From contig JAAKBF010000027.1 of assembly GCA_012656075.1 (NCBI GenBank), positions 186,001 to 250,000 of the forward strand: a stretch of DNA of 64,000 nucleotides, given 5' to 3'. The notes beneath the pieces were generated by a model. The model was not told where the DNA came from, did no database searches, and saw only the letters and a program-made list of their open reading frames with translations. The position numbers and the translations under genes were made by a program. This DNA is from Phytophthora hibernalis. Taxonomy: Eukaryota; Oomycota; Peronosporomycetes; Peronosporales; Peronosporaceae. This document shows, in pieces, positions 1-11,676 of this stretch (its first letter is position 1; the number at the start of each line of letters is the position of its first letter).

Positions 1-91
1 GAAAGGAAGCAAGAAGCAAGACGGTATGGGTTCGGTGTGGTGGCAAATCAAAAGAACCCTATATAATGTGTAATTACTGTATTTTATTTTA

Positions 92-657
92 GGCTGGTGG
101 AACAGCTATTTGACAAATGAGGTTTTTAACTTTCACATTGCGAACCGCCTCGCTCCGCAGGAGCCAATACTGTTGCTGCTCGACGATTTCTCTGGACATT
201 GGTCCGAGGAAGTCGTCGATTACGCAATATCGATTAATGTGACGATCCTCAAGGTTCCACCCAATTTGACTTCGGTTTCGCAGCCCGTGGATGCTACGTG
301 GAATGGCCGCTAAAAGCACGACTACGCAATTTGTGGATTAGTGACCTACGAAAGCAACTACGAGCCGGCATGACTGGTAAAACGTTCAAGATGGTGGCGC
401 CTGGGCGAAAGTATCTATGCAGCTGGATACATATCTCGTGGGGCGATATTTCACCAGCAATCATTATTTCAGGGTTCAAAAGCGAACTACTTGATCAATC
501 AACCATGGACAGCTTGGAAGAGAAAGTTGAAGTTGAAGACGCTACGGACATTGTCCGTGAAGCCATTCGTGCAGATCTAGTTTATGAAGAGGTTGGTGAG
601 CTCAGCTTAGATGATGATTTTGATGAGGTGTTTCACGCCGTGGCGTCAATTTAACTA
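92..657 (+). pseudogene. pogo/Tigger-like DDE transposase, C-terminal fragment with a frame break
   Basis: This is the 3' part of a DDE_1 (pogo/Tigger) transposase gene. The first block (110-313) has the LLLLDDFSGHW motif, which carries the second catalytic Asp of the DDE triad, then VPPNLTSVSQPVDATW, the typical PPN-T-S-QP-D signature around the third acidic residue. The reading continues in another frame from about 298 (PLKARLRNLW) to a stop at 652-654, with an acidic C-terminus. The frame changes near 295-305. The N-terminal DNA-binding part would lie left of the window or is lost. A possible splice acceptor lies near 92. I judge it a decayed transposase because of the break. Confidence 0.7.
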
Positions 658-1399
658 CATAATAAAATAACACTTTTCGATTTTCACTACTTGAAGTACA
701 TAATAAAAAATGTGTCAGTGGAATTTCACTCGAGAGTTCATTTGGCCGGGACAGGATATTGCACGCTTATGCACCTCACATTGGGTGTATGTCTTGACAT
801 AGGGAATTCGGTATTGATATTGCTTCTCCTATCTTCACTCCCGTAGAGTCAAGTGGGGCGACCGACTGGTGGTGGCACGCGCCATTGGAGAAGTGAAAAA
901 TACTGCTGTATCCCTTAACCTTTACTCACCAGGTCGAAAGCAAACAGGTAGACAGGAGAAAAGCATACTAGTATAGGCGTTTGTATTGAAATCCATATGG
1001 TGCTCAAGAGAAAAGTCAAATTAAAGTTGAGGATATTTACACACCCCAGATAGCATGAGCGAAGGGATCATCGAACCGGAGAGTATGGAAGCAGGTTTCG
1101 AGTAACCGAATGAACACTAGAGCTTGTGTCGCGGAGGTGTGTCAAGCCGGCATATCACTTTCAGAAGCATGCGAACGTGTGGGTGTGCAATCGGAAGGAC
1201 CCTTCCAGCCGTACCGAAGAAGTGCCGGACACCTTGTAGCGTGTTGAGAATCGATGATCCGCGTAGCGGCCGCCAACATCAAATCCATATTGAAAGCCGT
1301 GCACGATAAATTCAGAAATTACTTGAATGCGGTCATCGTCGGTGACGTCCCAGAGCCATGGCTAAATTCCCCGACGTGATGTCCATGCCGTCCACTTTG
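658..1399. other. Gene-free stretch
   Basis: I see no supported gene here. Short open frames exist, but none has recognisable motifs. Minus-strand reading around 1260-1320 faintly resembles retroelement coding sequence and may be an extension of the retroelement that follows. Confidence 0.4.
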
Positions 1400-2933
1400 T
1401 CATCGCAGCAGAGTACTTGGTGAAGGCCGAGTCGGCAACGGAATGCTCGCGGAGATATTGCGCCAGAGCGCCGAGAGTCCGTGGACGTCTATCGTCGGTG
1501 ATACCTGCGTCCAACCACGAGTTAGTTCTTCGAACTGGATAGCGTAAGAAGGGTGAGCGGCAATGCGTGAACCGGCGTCTGTGCGGGTGTTGTCGACCCC
1601 AGCGATATGGGAGGCCGAGAAACGGAGGTTGAGATATCTCTCCCAGTATCCCAGGAGCCTGATAATGTCTTGGGCACGCGTGTTACGTGACGCGAGGCGA
1701 TTTTGCCAGGCCACAACCGATGTATTGTCGATACGGAAGTGTATGTGAAGGGGGCGACGTCCATCAGCAGCACACTCGGACCACCGTGGACCCCATTCGT
1801 GGGTAGCAAATGAGCAGGAGAGCAATTCCCAGAAATTTTTATTGAAACCATTGGCTTCCGCAGCCTTGAAGCGCGCAATAAGCCGAATTTCATGGGGCGA
1901 AAACCGGTAAGTCAACGCAATGTTGGTCTTCGTATCGAGCGCACAGTCCATGGTCGCATGCGTCCATCTCAACGACAACGTCGGGCTCCGGGAGATTGTT
2001 AAAGTACTCGAGAGCGACGCCATTCAGGAGCGGAGAGTGAATAATATGCCACCACCAGAGCAGATCTTGTTTCATGGCGTCGCATACCGTGACATGTCGA
2101 AACCTGTGAAGGTTAATCTCTCGAAGCCGTAGGCGCTGGAGAAACGGGCGCGCTGCCCTGATGCATGTTGCGACGTGGCGCAAGCGTCCCATGAGAGAGC
2201 GATACCGTTTTCGCGATAGTACACTTGAGTGGTACGCCGATGCTACCAAGTTGCGAGCCTTATCGATCTTGACAGCAGGCATCGCGACCGTTTCAGCAAT
2301 TGTGTCGAATTGAAGTCCCAGGATCTTTTGACTAGTGTTCCATGTCGTGAATTTGTCTTCATTGACAGCCTCACTGCCTAGAATTGCCGTCATGACGTAG
2401 CGCAGTGAGCGCTCCATATCTTCACAGTTGGGCCCGACATCGGCAGCGACGTTGACGTGGTCATCTACCCAGTGGTAGTTGAAGAAACCTTTCGGGTTGA
2501 TGTCCACCGTGAACAAACGCTATCGCCCCACCGATGATTTCATATTCCCCAGGAGAACCCGTCCATCCAAATGGACACGCAAGCTCAATAACGAGTGCAT
2601 TCTCGATCTTAATGCGTCCAGCAAAGCGGTGTATGCTGCGGCTGTGAATACTGACGTTGCGAAATGCGGAAGTCACATCGCCTGTCATGGCCTTGGTCTC
2701 AGCATGAGGTTGTTCCCTTGGATCGTATTATCTCGGAAGCGACAGCGTCGCAGTGTCGATACTCGGCATTTGGAATAGCGTCCTGGTCTATGAAGTCGTT
2801 GATCGAGTCGCCGTCGGGAACGATAGATCATGGATTGTCCTTCGGACGTCAGCGGGTCACCACCCGCCTTGTCGACTATCCCGAATGGACTGACGAACAC
2901 TTCCGGTCAAATCGAGAGGAGGTCCGAATCTAG
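1400..2933 (-). pseudogene. Reverse transcriptase and RNase H region of the retroelement
   Basis: The minus-strand segment 2688-2461 holds GDVTSAFRNV, the first RT Asp region. The overlapping segment 2516-1890 holds YHWVDDHVNVA, the RT catalytic Asp pair, followed by a thumb-like part. Segment 2023-1400 contains DNTSVVAW and RNTRAQDIIRLL, the pattern of the RNase H-like domain that follows RT in DIRS-type polyproteins. The pieces lie in three frames, so the product cannot be made from this sequence as given. Domain order and orientation match the gag region upstream on the same strand. Confidence 0.6.
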
Positions 2934-3530
2934 TACGAGGCACCTCCATGCGTCTTGCTCCTTGCGGACGTTCTTGCGCAGTATGTTCACCCTCTCAGTT
3001 GCCGGCCCATGATTGTCCGGTGGATGCGATTGACGCGGCACGTCCTTCTTCAGCTCCACGCGGCACGTCCTTCAGCTCCACGCGGATGCCTTCCGCTGCA
3101 ATTTCTTGCAGTTTTCTAGATGCTGGTAGTCCTTGCACACTTGCGCTATCGCTGCCGGAACCATTTGCTTGTTTGGACGGTAGTCTGCTTCCGTCTGGCC
3201 ACGTACGAGTTTCACTAGAGCCGGTAAAGGCATCTGTGTCCGACGGACAAATTCGGAAAACGTGCGTTGCAGTGGCTTGTTGAGTAGAAACTCGGTACCG
3301 CTTGGCGATTGCCGGGATGCAGGATACGCCGACGTTGGAAGCCGCAGCCCGACCTTCCCAGAGCCTTGTTCAGTGATAGGCACCGTAGTGCTTCAAAGCC
3401 TGTGGCGCGGCGGACTGCGTTCTTGGTTGCCCTTGCACCAGTTACTACATCATGCAGTTTACGCGTTGCGTGTGCGGCGAGGTCGACGCGTGGGTGCATA
3501 TTTCCTTCCCTTGAGACCGTTGCGACTACG

Positions 3531-5537
3531 CTAGGCTGTAGCCATCACAGCTACAGTGGATGACCTAGGCTGTATAGCCATCTCAGGTGACTGATGTGTC
3601 CTAGGCTGTATGGCCATCACAGGAGCCCGATATAGCCTAGGCTGTATGGCCATCTTAGGAGCTGGTGCTGTCCTAGGCTGTATGGCCATCTTAGGTACAG
3701 TTGCTTTTGTAGCCACTTGACGTTCAACATTCGCTTTGGTCGCAGGCTGACGTGGTAGGGGCTGCAGCGCGGTCTCGCTAATCAAATTTCGCTCGCGCCG
3801 GGGGCATGAAATGAGCTTGAAATTGGCTCCAAATTTGGGCTTGTATAGGGTGGATTGCATGTGATCCGCGAAAATTTCCGCGCCGAGCGCGCACATTCAA
3901 GTGGCGGAGAGTCGTCACCACCTCGGCCGCATCAGTTCCCGCGTTGCGGTGCCCTTGCTTCAGTTCTTGATCCCAGCCTCTGCGCCGCGCATACGTGTCT
4001 TGAGCCCACTCCTTCAAGCGCCGAGGAATGTCAGCGGATGACCAGCCGTGAATGCGCTTCGGGTGCCCACACCTGTCGCGGCTACCACCGGAGCACATGA
4101 CGCCACCGAGGAACCGGAGACAGGGCTCCTCTCCGCGACGGTTTCTTGGGATCAGAGCTCGGATCTCGTCCGGCACACACTTTCGCGCCGCCCTTGGTTC
4201 TCCTGGCTTCGTGGCTGATTGTGAACCTCGGGAGACCGGCTTGGTGGATAGCCCGGAGCTGCCTGTGACAGGGTGTTCACCAGCGCCATGGTCCACTCCG
4301 GCGCCTTGTAGTCGATTGAAAGGATGGCCTTGCTGAAGCCACCCCACCAAGCCGGACTGTCCACTTGAACGTGGCCGAGCGCTGTGCCGATCCACTTGTT
4401 CACGTACAGGAGGACGAGCTTCACGCGATTTGGCTGTCCGGCGGACTTGTTCTTCGACACGAACACTTGAAGTCGCTCCGTGACCATCAACATGTGGTCA
4501 TGCCACATGACGTCACCCATCCTGGCCAGTCCGTGGATACCATCCAGAATGTCGTCGTACGCGCGGGAGGTGGTGACCGCCGTCGGAAGAGTCGCTGACG
4601 GGGTGAAGTCGCTTGAGAAGTTGCAGTTGGACGATCCGGCCTCCAGTGCTTCTTGTTCATTCTCCTCACGAAAGTGAAGGATCGTCAGCCCTCGTGACCC
4701 AAGTCGCCCGGAGAAAATCGCCATCAGCACGGCCGGACTTGTCTTGAACCCCACGCTCTCCGGCTCACGCAAGCCTAGCACAAACGACATGGGAGACATG
4801 GGCTTACCTTCAGTCGGAGTGAGTCCCTTCTCACCGCCAGGACGTGCGCTTGCGGAGGATGGTAGTCGCCCTTGGCCTTCTTCGCTTGTTCAGGAAAGCT
4901 GGCGCTTGAGAGTTGTCAACTGGAAGTTGCCTTCGTCGTTCGGTTCGGTGAGCACGGCCAGCGACTGTTGCACGCCAGCGACCTGGCTCCACAGGCTTTC
5001 CACTTCCTGGCGTAGAAGATGCATCTCATCTTGGACTCCAGGCGATGGGGCGGCCGCAGATGTCACGACACGCGCTCGGACAGGCTGCCATGCTTCGTTG
5101 ACGAGTCCAGGCTGGAAGGACGTCATGAAGTCGGTGAGGTCGAACTCCGTCGGCTGTCGTGGCTTCGCCTTGGTCGCCGAGTCAACCCTCTGTGCCGGGC
5201 TCGGACGCGTGGTATCCGTCTCGGTCGTCGGACGGTCTTCGGTGGTCGTCAGCCCGTCGGGTTACGGCGCGGGGAGTCCGACGCTGCGTACCAACTTCTT
5301 CTTGCCCTTCTTGGCCTTCTCCGTGTCCGCCGGGGCCGCCTTGCGCTTCGCCACGCTCGGATCGGAGGGGTTAGTCGTCGACCGAGCCGGAGCATCCGTC
5401 CACGCAGCGCCATCAGTCGTGACGTCGACCACCTCTACGGTCGGAGTAGCGGCGACCACCGGTACCTCTGCGGCAGCAGGAGGCGCAGCCTCGGTCGTGG
5501 TGGCCTCGACGGTCTTACTTGGTCCTTGGTCGGTCAT
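3531..5537 (-). pseudogene. gag-like region of the retroelement
   Basis: Reading leftwards from an ATG at 5537, the N-terminus is rich in Ala, Pro, Thr and Val and followed by Lys-rich sequence. A coiled-coil-like segment (5126-4890, DEMHLLRQEVESLWSQ) comes next, then a helical core (4799-4152) and a CCHC-like cluster (about 4115-4055, with Cys-Cys-Cys-His spacing around RFLGGVMCSGG). The order of N-terminal linker, capsid-like core and Cys/His cluster is what a gag protein has. Four 12-residue repeats with MAIQPR lie at the C-terminal end. Frames change several times. No database family is claimed. Confidence 0.45.
3564..3707. repeat. 36-bp tandem repeat, four copies
   Basis: Units start at 3564, 3600, 3636 and 3672, each beginning CCTAGGCTGTAT followed by RGCCATC. 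A partial diverged unit lies at about 3531. Since 36 is divisible by 3, the repeat stays in frame and on the minus strand encodes a 12-residue unit containing MAIQPR, inside the gag-like region. Confidence 0.85.
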
Positions 5538-6198
5538 GGTACTGTCTTGCGTTGTCGTGTGGAGAGAAACCCCGTTAAACTAGCAGGGCTTTCGTGTCTT
5601 GGTCGAAAGCTGAACTGAGAGCTCGCAGTGGCTCGCACCTGATATGTGCACCACATCATTATTGTACCCATATGTAAAACACCATTTCCTCTCGTGCCTC
5701 CAGGAAATGAACCTCCCTGCTAGCAAACGCCTGCTCCAACATCCAAATCAAGCTCTCCTGGACAGAAATGGATACTAACACTGCGGTTGCCATCGACCCA
5801 GAAGGGCTTTGAGATAGTGTGGCAAGCAGAATTTCTTTCCTAACCGTGGTGCCTTGCTTGACTTGAGTCCTAGCCCTGCGTCACGCATGGCGCGGTGGCA
5901 CACGGTTAGAAATCGGCCTAAATCAGGAGATCGATGTCACAGATCATAATCTTAGAAAAATCTCATCCAAACAAAAGTATTCCTAAATTCCCTAGTTATT
6001 CAAAAGTATCATTAAGAATCCCCCATAATTTTAGCAGCGAGCTAGCCGCCCGACGTTTAAGTGGGTTCGCATTCGCCCTTGCTCAACTCTAAACCCATCG
6101 CTCGATATAGATAATATTAAAAAATATCTGTAGAACTTATCGTCTGGAGGGGATTATTTTAAGGCACTCGTTACGTTTACCAACTAAATGGACATAAA
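5538..6198. other. Gene-free AT-rich stretch
   Basis: I see no gene. An imperfect inverted pair built on CTAACCGTG at about 5836-5853 and CACGGTTAG at about 5897-5912 could form a hairpin or be a relic of a short element. Confidence 0.4.
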
Positions 6199-6452
6199 AC
6201 CAACTATCCTGCAACTTAAGCACCTCTTACAGCAACTGTACTGACCCCTAAACCTCCCTCCGGGGAGCGTGGCAAATGTCGAGGTTTAGCACACCGCGCG
6301 AAGACTTCGCGTCGCGTCGATGCTAAACCTCTCTGGTCAAGCCCGTTCATATGACCCTAGTCTTGCAGCGCTGCGCTTGATCTCGCCGGCTTCGGCCGGC
6401 GACTTTATTCAGGTACTAGGGTTATTCGCCTGGTTTTAACGAGATAGTTGGT
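6199..6452. mobile_element. Candidate MITE with internal hairpins
   Basis: ACCAACTATC at 6199-6208 is perfectly inverted at 6443-6452. Between them lie three further inverted repeats: GAGGTTTAGCA (6281-6291) with its complement at 6321-6331, ACCCTAGT (6354-6361) with ACTAGGGT (6415-6422), and a CGCCGG/CCGGCG hairpin at about 6384-6401. There is no coding capacity. I could not find a clean target-site duplication, so element status is tentative. Confidence 0.35.
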
Positions 6453-7040
6453 ATTTTAAATCGCAAATCCAGCCTTATTTTTATCCGGCTTTATTGAAAA
6501 CCCTCAAAAAGACGTTAATGATTCTTTTGTTAAAGTGGTCTCATATGTCGATTTGTTTGAACTTGAGGCGAATTGTCGAGGAAATGTCAAAAACACTGGT
6601 AGAAAACGCACTCAGCACTGCAATAAACCTGCTGGCACTTTACCGAGACAGTCCAGTTGCGCGCAGACGCGACGCGTCATGCGTGGCAGTATTCGTGGGG
6701 TTGTGATCAGTCTGGTCAATTCGATATGACTACCTGGTAGTTACTACCAGGTATTCGATTGTGGGCCTTCGGTGAAGAAGGAGAAGCTCGCGCAACAGAG
6801 CGTATCGCGAGAGCTGATGGTCGGACGCGCATGAAGCGCAGGCGTATGGAATCGGTGGGTGTGTCTGGAATCTGGCAGTTCCAAGATAGAGGTTCACGTT
6901 GCCATGCACAACGATTTAGTGTGCTACAGAGCTGCATGCCTTCAGTATTGAATTGGTAAGAATCCAACCCTTGATATTATATTGACTGTTGATGTTTCGT
7001 GTTTTCTAGCTGATCACTGCGTTTGTTTGTTATACCATGG
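6453..7040. other. Stretch without a supported gene
   Basis: Two overlapping short open frames (6494-6729) have no recognisable motif. This may be the flank or terminal part of the MULE that follows on the minus strand. Confidence 0.35.
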
Positions 7041-8767
7041 CTAGAGCTTGACCGCTGATGCGAGGACGTCCCGGTGGCTGCGAGTTAGCGAGCACGCTTC
7101 CTCTTGTTTGTTCCACGATAAAACAGCGTCTCGCGGCCGGTTGCGTCTACTGTGCCCACTGCACCAAGCGCGAAGAGAACGTGGACACAAGAGCCGGCTT
7201 CGTGTTGAAGCCACACGGGCACGTCCGAGCCTGAACGTCGACCTCCCATCCGCCCGTCGGCATGCCATGCCGCTCCATCTTCGCTGTCTGGATGTTGAAC
7301 TGGGCTGTGACGGGGAGGTTCTCTCGTGAGCGGTGGTCGAGGACATCAAACACCCTCGTCACCGGCAGCGCCATCACATGCATGCCGTTAGTCCGCTCGT
7401 GGGATGGCGCTTCGGCAAGAAGGAACTCGATGCTGCTGCGCTCGAATGTTTTCTCATATAGAAGCCCGTCCGCGTCAGAGCGCGCGCGTCGTGCAAGGCG
7501 GTCGGTGAAAGTCGTTGCAGTCGCGAACGGCTTGGCGCGCACGCTCTCCCTCTGCAGAGTATCATAAGCTGCTCAATTAGCGCTCCAGCCTTCAATCTGC
7601 GCCGCATCGTGACGTCGCGCTTGATAGCGGCATTAAACGTCTCGCGGGGGTTGTTCGTGGTGGCGAAACCAGTAGGTGTGTGGAAGCATTGCCAACGCTT
7701 CACACCCTCGTGCAGCCATACTTTATCAAAGTAAGCAGCAAATTTAGCAAGCTGTGACCACTTTGCCCACTCACTTTTCACGTCCTCTAGCTTTTGCTGA
7801 TACTCAACGTCACTAGCAGTAAAGTGCAGCTCGTGAACGTGACTCATCACCATTGCGGCGACACTTGAGTCAAGACACCGTGTCTTTTCGTAGACTTTCT
7901 TGGTCACATGGAAAAAGCACATTAGAAAGCGAAAGGTGGCGTTGGTACGAAACACCTCTTGAAGTGCATTCCGCTGCGCGCGATCTGCGTCTCCCATGGC
8001 ATACTGCACTTGCAGAATTTTCCAGTCACCAGCTGATATATTCTGCACATACTCGATAGTACTTCGGTGTACTGGTCTTGAGTCTCTTGCGAGACAATAA
8101 AGACAGGTAGCAGGTGGAAGTGCCTAGCTCTATCAGAGACACCCACAACAACCACTGGATACCCTACCTGGGACAGCTTGTAGGTGGCGTCCACATGCAA
8201 GATGAAAGAATCCGGATCTCTGTCTGCATGGCGGAGCAACTTCTTCGTTGTCATGCCCACCACAAATGCATCTTGGTCAGTTCCGTTCCCAACGATAGGT
8301 CTTCCTTCCCGATCGTTGCACCACGAGAACGTAAACGCCGTTGTCTCCTCTTCCTCCGCCCGCTTTAATCTTTAGGCGGACAGCGCCGAGCAGGTCGCTA
8401 CCACCGAGAGAGCCCACCACGTAATTGTGGACGAAGCGTTGGACTACTGCCAAGGGAGGCATCGACGCTTCGTCAAGTTGAAACGCCGCATGAGGCCATG
8501 CCAGACCCTCAGTGGACGGAGTTGCGCCGCCCAGTCTCGAGCCACTTCCTTCATAGCCGAAGAAAGCTATGGCTTCGGCGATGAACGAACTGGCGTAGCG
8601 TGGGCGTAAATCTCGTCCACATTCAGCGTCTGGCACATCCTCACACGTCCACGCCACGGGCATTTCACGCCGCGCCCAGCCACCGTGCATGCATCGCAGG
8701 TGCAGGCTAGTAGCTGGGCTCGCATCCCGTGAGGTGCCGCAACCGTACAGATGCAGCACTGCACCAT
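7041..8767 (-). pseudogene. Mutator-like element (MULE) transposase, frame-broken
   Basis: Read from 8767 leftwards. The N-terminal part (8767-8567) has a Cys-rich cluster (CCICTVAAPHG, CTCDACTV). The first catalytic Asp lies in ILHVDATYKLSQVGYPVVVV at about 8205-8145. The second lies in YAMGDADRAQRNAL at about 8005-7960, followed by the C/H motif CFFHVTKKVYEKTR. The final Glu lies in TTNNPRETFNAAIKR (about 7670-7615). A SWIM zinc finger begins with VQARTCPCGFNTK (about 7230-7190). These blocks fall in at least three frames (8759-8277, 8263-7922, 8048-7374, 7542-7147), so the gene is broken or carries sequence errors. I did not find terminal inverted repeats. Confidence 0.75.
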
Positions 8768-10011
8768 GTCGCTCTTGCTGATTTTGAAGCTTTTAAAGGT
8801 CTCCAGGAGGATGTCCGCGTCGAAGCGCGGAAGCGCGATAGCGCGATATGAGGTTGACCCAGGGGAGGTAGCGGGGCATGGCTTGAGTGGAGCGTAAGTG
8901 GAAATGACTGGCGAAGGCGGATTTTTGGTGAGTTTGCGTGTTTCTATTGGATGAAAATCAAAATTTGGAGTATTTAGATTGGCCGATATTGATGTGAGTG
9001 CTGCAATTTCGTTTTCAGTGCTGTCAAACGATTGGCAGTATTAGATATGCATGTTGAGTGAAGCTCATGTTCGCACCGTGCCGGTCGGTTTTAAAAGTGC
9101 TGGTAGTATAGTATAGGTGCAGGTGCAATAATTTTGGTTGCCAAGAGTAGTTGCCAGTGGCATTGGTTCAAGATCACACCACAGGAGCACGTGATGTGGT
9201 TGAAGCTGTAATTCGCCATGCGAAGCTGCAGGCGCCTTACAATAGCCTATCCAGCATCGTCGTCAAGCTGAAAAGGCCCGACAAAGTGAGGAGAGTCCCA
9301 TGGGAAGCGTTCGCGCTCACCAGCAGCGCCGACTGGCATGCACACTCGTGCGAGGCATGAAAAGACTCAATTCGCGACACACTGCAGACTCCTTTGCTCC
9401 GCCACCATACCCTCGACCTCCGCGTTTGCCCAGCTATACAGCCAAGCAGCAACCTGGTGCTGTTATCACCACACCTCCAGTGGCGCATGAATCCGATGGC
9501 AAAAGCCGGACTGCCGGAGGTGACCGACGCGCGGTGTCAAGGAAGGGCTTCACTCGAGTCGACTCGGCTGTCGAACGTAGCGCTGCGTGCAACGCTGACA
9601 CGTGGGGCGACGACTGATTTGCGTTTTGCTCCGCCCTCGTTGGGGTGCGTTGACTCCTCGCCAGACTTGAGGCCGTCTGCCAGTCACCGCTTGGCTACAT
9701 ACACCATTTGCGTAATGGCCACTCCTTGATGGACATCGAGTTACATGTACACCTGCATATCGAACACCCGGGCACATGTGAAACACCAACCATGCGTAGC
9801 AGCTACTGTACGCGCACCAGGTGGAAAGAGCCGGCAGCAGCATGTCCGCCACGAGCCACACAAGTCTCCGATCTCTTTCCTGTTCCCACCTCACTCCGAT
9901 CGTCGATCGCCGTTCCCCCTTGTGTTTTTCCTGTACGGACAGCCCAAGTCTCACTTTCTCTCTCTCCTTCCCTCGAGCGTTTAGCCGCCACTTTTCCAGG
10001 CAAAAGTACGC
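8768..10011. other. Intergenic stretch upstream of the GH17 gene
   Basis: No gene is supported. Short open frames in all directions lack motifs. The last 120 bases before the GH17 start are pyrimidine-rich (a TCACTTTCTCTCTC tract near 9950), as is usual for promoter or leader sequence in oomycetes. Confidence 0.4.
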
Positions 10012-11471
10012 ATGAAGTTTTTCGCACCCGTCGTCGTGGCCGTCGTGGCCTTCTGCTCAGTGCAGGTGGACGCCAACGGTGTCTGCTATGACCCGGATCA
10101 CACGAGTGGCAGGCGCTTCCACCGTCCAATCCGACATGGAGACCATCGCAGGCGCCGGATTCAGCAGTGTGCGCACGTACATCTCCAAGTTCGGCAACAC
10201 GGAAATGGGCCCCATCATCACGGGTGCCGGACTCACGGCGGTGCTGGGTGTGCCGTACCCGCAGAGCGACTACCAGGAGCAGATGGAGGCCGCTATCTCG
10301 GCTGCCAACAGTGGCGGCGTCTCCGTCATCATGGTCGGCAATGAGAATCTGGCGGGCGTGTCCAGCGTCCCGAGCGACATGATCAGCGTCATCCAGCAGA
10401 TCAAGGCGCGCGTGTCGTGCAGGTCGGCACCGTGCAGCGCAATACGGAGGTGATCAAGTACCAGAGTATCTCCGGCTGGTCCGACCTGGTCTCGGCGGTG
10501 GACGTCCTGGGCGTGAACGTGCACCCGTTCTTCAACCCAGGCACGACCGCCGACGGCGCCATCGACGTCGTGGACCAGCAGTGGCAGACCATGATAGCCA
10601 GCTTTGGCGACAAGCTGCTGCTCACTGAGACGGGCTGGCCGTCCGCCGGCTCAGTTTCGGGCAACACTGGCAGCCTCTCGGGCGAGCAAACCTTCTACAG
10701 CGCCTATCAACAATGGAGCAGCGCGCTGAGCGAGAGTTTTACTTCCAGTTCTTCGACACGCCCAGCAAGTCGGAGCTGTTCGAACAGACCTTCGGCCTCT
10801 ACACGTCCGACTCGCAGTCCAGTTCACCATGTCCCAGCAGCAGTCGACGTATCAGCAGCAACAGACGACCACATCGGCTCCGACGACGGAGGCGCCCGCG
10901 CCGACCCCGAGCCGACTACCGCCACTCCCACGCCCACCATCGCTACACCGGGCCTAGCACCGCCACCCACGTCGACCCCGAGACGTACCAGAGCTCGGGT
11001 TCAAGTGAGACCAACATGACTTCCTCGGTGGCCTCGGCTTCGGGCTCTGCTAACCCGGATCAGCAGGGTTCGGCCTCGTTCACTGGCAGTGCCGACAATG
11101 TGCAGGTCTCCAGCTCGAGCAAGGCTACGTCAACGGAGCAGGACTCCACGACCGGTTCCAACTCGAAGCAGACCACTCAAACCACGCAGAATTCGCAGAA
11201 CACTGCTACCACTAACTCCATCGGAAAGAGTTCGGATGCGCAGCAAACTTCGAGCAAGGCCGACGACAACACGCAGCAGGCTAACACCCAAAGCGAGGGC
11301 GGAAGCTCTGGAGGTGTTGTTGGGTTTGCTGTTGCCGGTGGCGCCTGTGCCATGCTTGTTGCCTTCGGATTCATCTACCAGACTCGCAAGCGTGCTCAGG
11401 CACTGGAGGAGGACGACAAGGACCAGCGATTCTCGGTTATCACGCCGGCAGAGAACATCTGCGCGCTTTAA
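10012..11471 (+). CDS. GH17 glucan endo-1,3-beta-glucosidase, membrane-anchored, frame-broken
   Basis: This is a secreted or cell-surface glycoside hydrolase family 17 enzyme that would cut beta-1,3-glucan, a main wall polymer in oomycetes. The start at 10012 gives a signal peptide (hydrophobic VVVAVVAFCSV) followed by the mature start NGVCYDPDH, which matches the paralogue at 52641. The acid/base region reads VGNENLAG (about 10335) and the nucleophile region LLTETGWPSAG (about 10615). The C-terminus is a long Ser/Thr/Gln-rich stalk, a hydrophobic segment (about 11310-11385, GFAVAGGACAMLVAFGF) and a short basic/acidic tail. A plasma-membrane anchored form is therefore likely, unlike the shorter GH17 copies near 52 and 57 kb. 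The reading moves between frames near 10105, 10420, 10720 and in the stalk (10820-10990). It is a pseudogene or carries several indel errors. Confidence 0.8.
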
Positions 11472-11676
11472 GTTTCCTTGGGAACACAGTTTTGTCATTG
11501 AATCAATTTCAATACTACAGTATTATTGAAGCAGTCTCCGTTGTGTCGTTGATGGCGGGCGACCTGAAGCGAAGGGTGCCAAAGTAAACAATGTTCATAT
11601 GTGCAGCTAAAGTGAGTTTATCTTGACGAGCTTCCTCCGAGAAGCTAGAGAAAACAGGTTTGCTGCATGGTCTTGC

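Larger units (their letters stand above)
1400..5537 (-). mobile_element. Degenerate retroelement (DIRS-like or unclassified): gag, RT, RNase H
   Basis: Read on the minus strand this is gag (5537 to about 3530), a linker, a reverse transcriptase (about 2930-2100) and an RNase H-like region (about 2023-1400). All parts are broken by frame changes and stops. No LTR pair and no convincing tyrosine recombinase domain was found, so the class is uncertain. The RT active site reads WVDD rather than the YxDD of Copia and Gypsy elements, which suggests a DIRS/Ngaro-like lineage. Confidence 0.6.
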
